Source: Kribbella sp. VKM Ac-2569 (GTDB lineage Bacteria > Actinomycetota > Actinomycetes > Propionibacteriales > Kribbellaceae). From it: 64,000 bases of DNA. Positions 60,530-64,000 of this stretch are shown piece by piece. The notes below the pieces were generated by a model. That model was not told the DNA's origin. It searched no databases and saw only the letters and a program-made list of their open reading frames with translations. A program made the translations under genes and the position numbers. The number at the start of each line of letters is the position of its first letter. Position 1 is the first letter of the stretch. The stretch lies in assembly GCF_004216905.1 (NCBI RefSeq), contig NZ_SGXJ01000003.1, positions 868,001 to 932,000 on the forward strand, read 5' to 3'.

Positions 60530-62515
60530 ATGACCGTTGCGTCGCCAGAGCCTGACGCGGACGAGCCGGACGACGGCGACTCCGCCAGTCTGGCCAGCGC
60601 TGATCCGGAGGGGGTCGACACCGAGGTCCCCGAGCCGGCACCCATCCCCGCCTACGTTTTCGACGACGCCCACTTGCCGATCGCGACCGACATCCTGGAT
60701 GCGGCGTTCACGGACCTTCACTTGGGGCCCGTCGGCTGGGGGCTCGTCGAACAGGCCGCCGCTAAGCGCCCCGACCTGGACCCAACCCTGGTCCGGGAGC
60801 TGTCCCTCATTGCGTCCCGCGACCTGCGTCTTGCACGGCGGGGTGAGGTCGGTTGCGAATTCTGGCTGGACGGCAAGTGGCTGCCCGACCCGAGGAACGT
60901 CAGCACCGACGTGGTCTCACTGTGGGTCGCCTGCGCCGAGTCGGTCACCTCGACCGGAGCCCGTGCACGGCTCGAGGAGCTCCTCATCGCCAGACGCGAG
61001 GGGAACGTCGGTCAGCGTGCTCGCACTGCGGCGGCCAGCTACCTCGCAACCGTGATTGGCAAGGACGACGAACTCACTCTCACCATCCAACTCTCGCGAG
61101 CCTGGACCATCGCCCGCAAGTACAGCGTCACCGACGTCGAGGACCAGGTGCTCGACGAGATCCTGATCCGGGTCGAGTCCATCAGCCCCGCCCACCCCGG
61201 CTCGCTGCTTCCGCTGGTCGCGATCCTGTGCCACAAGCCCTCGAGCAGCGCACGGGCTGAGGACCTGCGGACCGCCGCAGACAAGCTCCTTACCCGCCTC
61301 GCCAAGGTCCTGACCCGCGACCACCTCGCTGCGGAGGTCGCCGACCTCCGCCTCTCCCTCTTGCATGGTCCGGATGCCGACGAAGCACGCCTCCAGATCC
61401 GACGGGACCAGCTGACCGCGCTCCGGCTGGCGACCACTGTGGCTGGCCTGCACCCGGCCGTTCGGCAGCACCACCTCGCGATCGCGGCAGAGTTCGCAAC
61501 CCGGCACAACTTCAAGACTGAGCTGAGGCAGATCCGGGCCGAGCTCGAGTCCATCCCGGTCGAGGACCTCGGTCTAATCCGGTTTTCGCAGAGTGTCCCG
61601 ATTCCGCGGCAGATGCCCGAGTACGAACTCCAGCCATTCACGCGCGGCCACCTGTGGCAGGACGCCCTGGGATACTTCCTCCACACCGGCCCGCCGACCG
61701 GGAGCGTTGACGACCTCCGGGCTCGGGCCTCATCCGGCCGCAGCGGGCTCCTGTCGATCCTGCCGACCCAGCTCCTCGGCCACGGTGGCCTACCCCGCGT
61801 CACGCTGGCCACCGAGGAGGCAGAGGTCGAGCACCGGATGTCAGAACATGCCAAGGTCATCGCGCAGACGGTCGGGAGTTGCTATGCCGAAGGGCTGATG
61901 CGGCTGGCAGACCGGTACGGCACGCCTACCCTGGACGACCTCCAGACCTACTTCGTACAGCAGTACAAGTGCAACCCCGCAGGCGCGTTTATTCTCGCGA
62001 AGGCGTACCGGATGTTCTGGAACGGCGACTACATCGACGCCGTGCACCTCGTGATCCCCGCAGCCGAAGCGGCCGCACGACGGCTCCTGCGCATGCTCGA
62101 CGAAGGGATCTACAAAGTTGCCGTCGGCAACAGTGTCGGTGAGTACCCCGGCTTCCGGGTCCTGCTCGAGGAGCTCGACACCTTGGCGCTCGACCCGTCC
62201 TGGTCCTGGTTCCTGAAGTGGATTTTCCTGGGGCCGATTGGTCTAAACCTCCGCAACGACGTCGCGCACGGGTTCATCGTCGGCATTGACCCCGCCTACG
62301 CCGCCCTCGTCCTGCGGGCCGCGTCCCTGTTGATTACGACTACTACCACCATCGATGGGGAGCGCCCCATCATCTCGGTGCCGTCGCCGCCCGCGCCGCG
62401 ACCCGGTATCCGAGGCGTTGGCGACCGGCTGATCCGGACGGCCTCGTCCGCGCTGCTGCGCGGCCACGTGCGACTGGAGGCGATTCGCCGACGCCCCACC
62501 CAGGACCCGGCGTAA
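60530..62515 (+). CDS. DUF4209-like protein with HEPN-type RX4H motif
   Basis: A 661-residue soluble protein. An acidic N-terminus (~1-40) is followed by helical regions with no recognised enzyme signature and a C-terminal region (~480-610) with DAVHLVIPAAEAAARRLLRM and LGPIGLNLRNDVAHG. The R575-H580 spacing (R, four residues, H) and its helical setting resemble HEPN RNase/abortive-infection domains; the overall layout recalls DUF4209/DUF7380 proteins. A good RBS (GGAG) precedes the ATG. It is the only intact large gene in the surrounding decayed island, and a defence role is a hypothesis. Confidence 0.65.
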   Translation: MTVASPEPDADEPDDGDSASLASADPEGVDTEVPEPAPIPAYVFDDAHLPIATDILDAAFTDLHLGPVGWGLVEQAAAKRPDLDPTLVRELSLIASRDLRLARRGEVGCEFWLDGKWLPDPRNVSTDVVSLWVACAESVTSTGARARLEELLIARREGNVGQRARTAAASYLATVIGKDDELTLTIQLSRAWTIARKYSVTDVEDQVLDEILIRVESISPAHPGSLLPLVAILCHKPSSSARAEDLRTAADKLLTRLAKVLTRDHLAAEVADLRLSLLHGPDADEARLQIRRDQLTALRLATTVAGLHPAVRQHHLAIAAEFATRHNFKTELRQIRAELESIPVEDLGLIRFSQSVPIPRQMPEYELQPFTRGHLWQDALGYFLHTGPPTGSVDDLRARASSGRSGLLSILPTQLLGHGGLPRVTLATEEAEVEHRMSEHAKVIAQTVGSCYAEGLMRLADRYGTPTLDDLQTYFVQQYKCNPAGAFILAKAYRMFWNGDYIDAVHLVIPAAEAAARRLLRMLDEGIYKVAVGNSVGEYPGFRVLLEELDTLALDPSWSWFLKWIFLGPIGLNLRNDVAHGFIVGIDPAYAALVLRAASLLITTTTTIDGERPIISVPSPPAPRPGIRGVGDRLIRTASSALLRGHVRLEAIRRRPTQDPA

Positions 62516-62653
62516 CCCGGTCTCTGGCTCGTCCCCTGGTCGCTCAATTGTCCGGCCACCACAGCCCATGTCGAGAGACTTTGAGATCGGATCGGGCCGA
62601 ACTCGATTACGGATCAGGTGGCCAAGCGGGGCCGACCTACTTTGTGGTGCTGA

Positions 62654-63225
62654 TCATGCTGAGTTGGTGGCCAACTCGATAGCGGATCGGATTGCCCGCC
62701 AGGGAATCTGCTTGTTCGGCGCGCTGCGCGGAGCATGGAGGGGCCACACGTCCTCTCCGTAGACGAGGTGGACTCCGGCTCGTATCAGGGCCGTAATGTG
62801 GTCGTCCCATGCCGGTTGGCCGGCGTGGGCTGCGTTGACTCTCGGAAAGACGACGACAGGCGGTCGACGCCCGCCGACCGCTTCGCACAGCTGCGTTAGC
62901 GCCTGATTGTCAGCGATGCCTAGCGCCAGCTTTGCAACGAAGTTTGCGGTCGCCGGCACCGCTGCGTAGCAACCCACCGCAGGATGGAGGCTGGTCTCGT
63001 TGGGCAGCCGAGGTGCGCTGCGAACAGGAAGACCTGTGACAGCCTCGATCTTTCGAGTTCGCCGGTGGCGTCTAGCCAAGTTGCCGCCGTCGGAGTGAGC
63101 GTTACGCCGACGGTCCATCCGTCTGCGAGGGTCGGCTCGATGAGTTCTTCGCGGACTTGCTCGATGCCGCCGGCAGCAGCACAGACGAGGCCGAGGACGC
63201 GCCTGCTCACTGAACGGCCCGGCAC
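62654..63225 (-). pseudogene. PPC-decarboxylase-like flavoprotein, frameshifted
   Basis: Two frames together make a ~190-residue flavoprotein of the phosphopantothenoylcysteine-decarboxylase fold. The first, from GTG 63210 (VSRRVLGLVCAAAGGIEQVR, DGWTVGVTLTPTAATWLDAT), stops matching at GELE. The second continues KIEAVTGLPVRSAPRLPNET, then CYAAVPATANFVAKLALGIA with the FMN-binding PATANFVAK, and PVVVFPRVNAAHA. A single-base deletion near the TTT run at 63050-63053 explains it. The start overlaps an upstream stop (GTGA). Confidence 0.75.
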
Positions 63226-63330
63226 CGTTCGGCCAGAGCCAAGATCTCCGATCCTCGACCGCCGGTAACCGGTGAGCGGCGGTGAATGTTCCGCACGATC
63301 TCACGGACGGCGGGGTTGTGTCGTACGAGT
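63207..63330 (-). pseudogene. 3' end of the gene upstream of the flavoprotein
   Basis: A minus-strand frame ending REIVRNIHRRSPVTGGRGSE then ILALAERCRAVQ and TGA, which overlaps the flavoprotein GTG start. The overlap suggests it is the genuine end of an operon partner. Upstream of ~63330 the frame becomes Arg/Ser-rich and loses coding character, so the 5' part is probably lost. Identity unknown. Confidence 0.35.
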
Positions 63331-63521
63331 TGGGGCGAGCTGGAACAAGCCCGCCGCGAACTACGCCGAGCCCAGGGCCGAACCCGCAAACTTGAACGCA
63401 GTCTCACTCGTGCTGCTCGCCTTACCGCCGCTGCCCGTCGGCGCCGCGACGTTCAGCAACATCGCCTCTGAGCCTTCGAGGGGTGAGGCAAGCCGGCCTG
63501 CTCAGGCACCGCACAGCGCGC

Positions 63522-63625
63522 GGTGTCGCCAGTCCCGGGCCTGCCTGCTGACGGGGCCTTGCGCCTCGACGCCATGCGAGCGGCGTCTCCACCCGCCGGT
63601 GGCTCCGGGCCGGGGACTGACAACC
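63522..63625. repeat. Dispersed repeat, copy 2 (inverted relative to copy 1)
   Basis: Starts GGTGTCGCCAGTCCC (63522-63536) and ends GGGGACTGACAACC (63612-63625), the latter end diverged. Read on the minus strand it aligns with copy 1 (46582-46684) along its whole length, including the CACCGGCGGGTGG core. It carries no gene. Confidence 0.75.
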
Positions 63626-63658
63626 CCAACAGTTTGCCAAGATCTGACCGTGCGCCTC

Positions 63659-63678
63659 GCGAGTTATCCATAACTCGC
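63659..63678. repeat. Perfect 9-bp inverted repeat
   Basis: GCGAGTTAT (63659-63667) and ATAACTCGC (63670-63678) flank CC. It lies 33 bp after repeat copy 2 in a stretch with no supported gene (63626-63889). It contains TTATCCATA, a near match to a DnaA box, but a single copy is not an origin. It may be a small operator. Confidence 0.4.
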
Positions 63679-63889
63679 TTGCACGACCGCCTATGCACCG
63701 ATGGGCACTGGGCGTCCCGTCGGCGGAGTCAGCCGCCGGGACGGACAGTGCCTGCCCAGTTCGCGCTGGCGTTATCCGCCCAACCCAACAGTCCATCTTC
63801 GACAGCGGAGCAAATTCGCGTGCGCAGTCCGGGACGAGATCGCCTGCGGTCACCTGGCTGATTGGCTGCGCAGTCCAGGCAGTTTCTGG

Positions 63890-64000
63890 TTACTGCTCGC
63901 GGCGCGCCGTCGCGAGGATCCAGTAGGCGAGGTTGGTTTGTGCTCGGATGGTGCTGGGGTGGTGCGGGCCGGAGATGCGCTCGCGGATTGGCACTAGTTC
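63890..64000 (-). pseudogene. TPR (kinesin-light-chain type) protein fragment, runs off window
   Basis: The minus strand enters from the right edge with ELVPIRERISGPHHPSTIRA then QTNLAYWILATARREQ and TAA (63892-63890). RERISGPHHPSTIRAQTNLAYW matches the TPR_10/TPR_12 repeats common in actinobacterial NB-ARC regulators. The sequence after LAYW is not repeat-like, so the gene is probably truncated, but the rest lies outside the window. Confidence 0.55.

Noticed and set aside
62580..62700. Imperfect direct repeat around ACTCGAT...CGGATC (62597 and 62670)
   Set aside because: About 20 bp at modest identity, no inverted structure and no second context; probably chance.
63659..63678. Possible DnaA box (TTATCCATA) as part of an origin
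   Set aside because: A single imperfect match inside a small palindrome; no cluster of boxes, no AT-rich region and no dnaA or repA gene.
1..64000. CRISPR arrays, rRNA or tRNA genes
   Set aside because: I saw no regularly spaced direct repeats, no rRNA-like stretch and no cloverleaf with a T-loop motif; an automated search would be needed to be sure.

Overview
The window is about 70% G+C, uses GTG and TTG starts freely, and is packed with genes typical of soil actinomycetes: SARP/AfsR and LAL-type LuxR regulators, MASE1-SpoIIE phosphatases, secreted tripeptidyl-peptidase-like hydrolases and an RNHCP protein. Gene style resembles Kribbella or a related Nocardioidaceae/Streptosporangiales genome. 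The genus is my inference, not a database result. I recognised no rRNA, tRNA or CRISPR array.

Layout. 1-6132: the 3' end of an NCS1-type permease, a hairpin-rich leader, and a complete compact urease operon ureABCFGD without ureE. 6152-9554: a small helical protein, an APC/KimA-like permease, a broken ECF sigma gene and a tandem glyoxalase-fold protein. 9551-14475: an arsenic island. One arm is arsR, an ArsR-phosphatase fusion, an aquaglyceroporin and arsC; the divergent arm is a flavin monooxygenase and an MFS transporter. There is no ArsB or Acr3 pump. 14432-20169: an RNHCP protein, a DrrAB-like ABC exporter with its MerR regulator and a 9-bp dyad operator, and a giant SARP regulator. 20220-24207: secreted proteins (two small Cys-containing proteins, a phospholipase-D-like protein and an alpha-amylase) around a long intergenic palindrome. 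24317-30849: a Tudor-like small protein, a secreted peptidase, a patatin interrupted by membrane helices, an APH-like kinase and a VOC protein.

30967-34691: a sulfur module of three proteins, each carrying rhodanese domains (ArsR-rhodanese repressor, MBL-rhodanese, MFS-rhodanese), with two matching operators in the divergent promoter. This and the arsenic island are the most coherent systems in the window. 34648-44800: a DUF2461 protein, an acyl-CoA dehydrogenase, two aldo/keto reductases, a MASE1-SpoIIE-HATPase protein and a LAL regulator beside a small membrane protein.

44800-58956: accessory genes with decay, including an unknown glycine-rich membrane protein, a third small secreted protein, a DUF1232-TSUP operon, an AraC regulator, a reductase, a methyltransferase, a frameshifted peptidase, and a tightly coupled operon divergent from a second LAL regulator. 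58957-64000: a decayed island holding an IS481-type transposase remnant, an acyl-CoA dehydrogenase tail, a strong terminator, a 661-residue protein with a HEPN-like RX4H motif, a frameshifted flavoprotein and a TPR remnant. Two copies of a ~103-bp repeat with inverted ends lie at 46582 and 63522 in opposite orientation.
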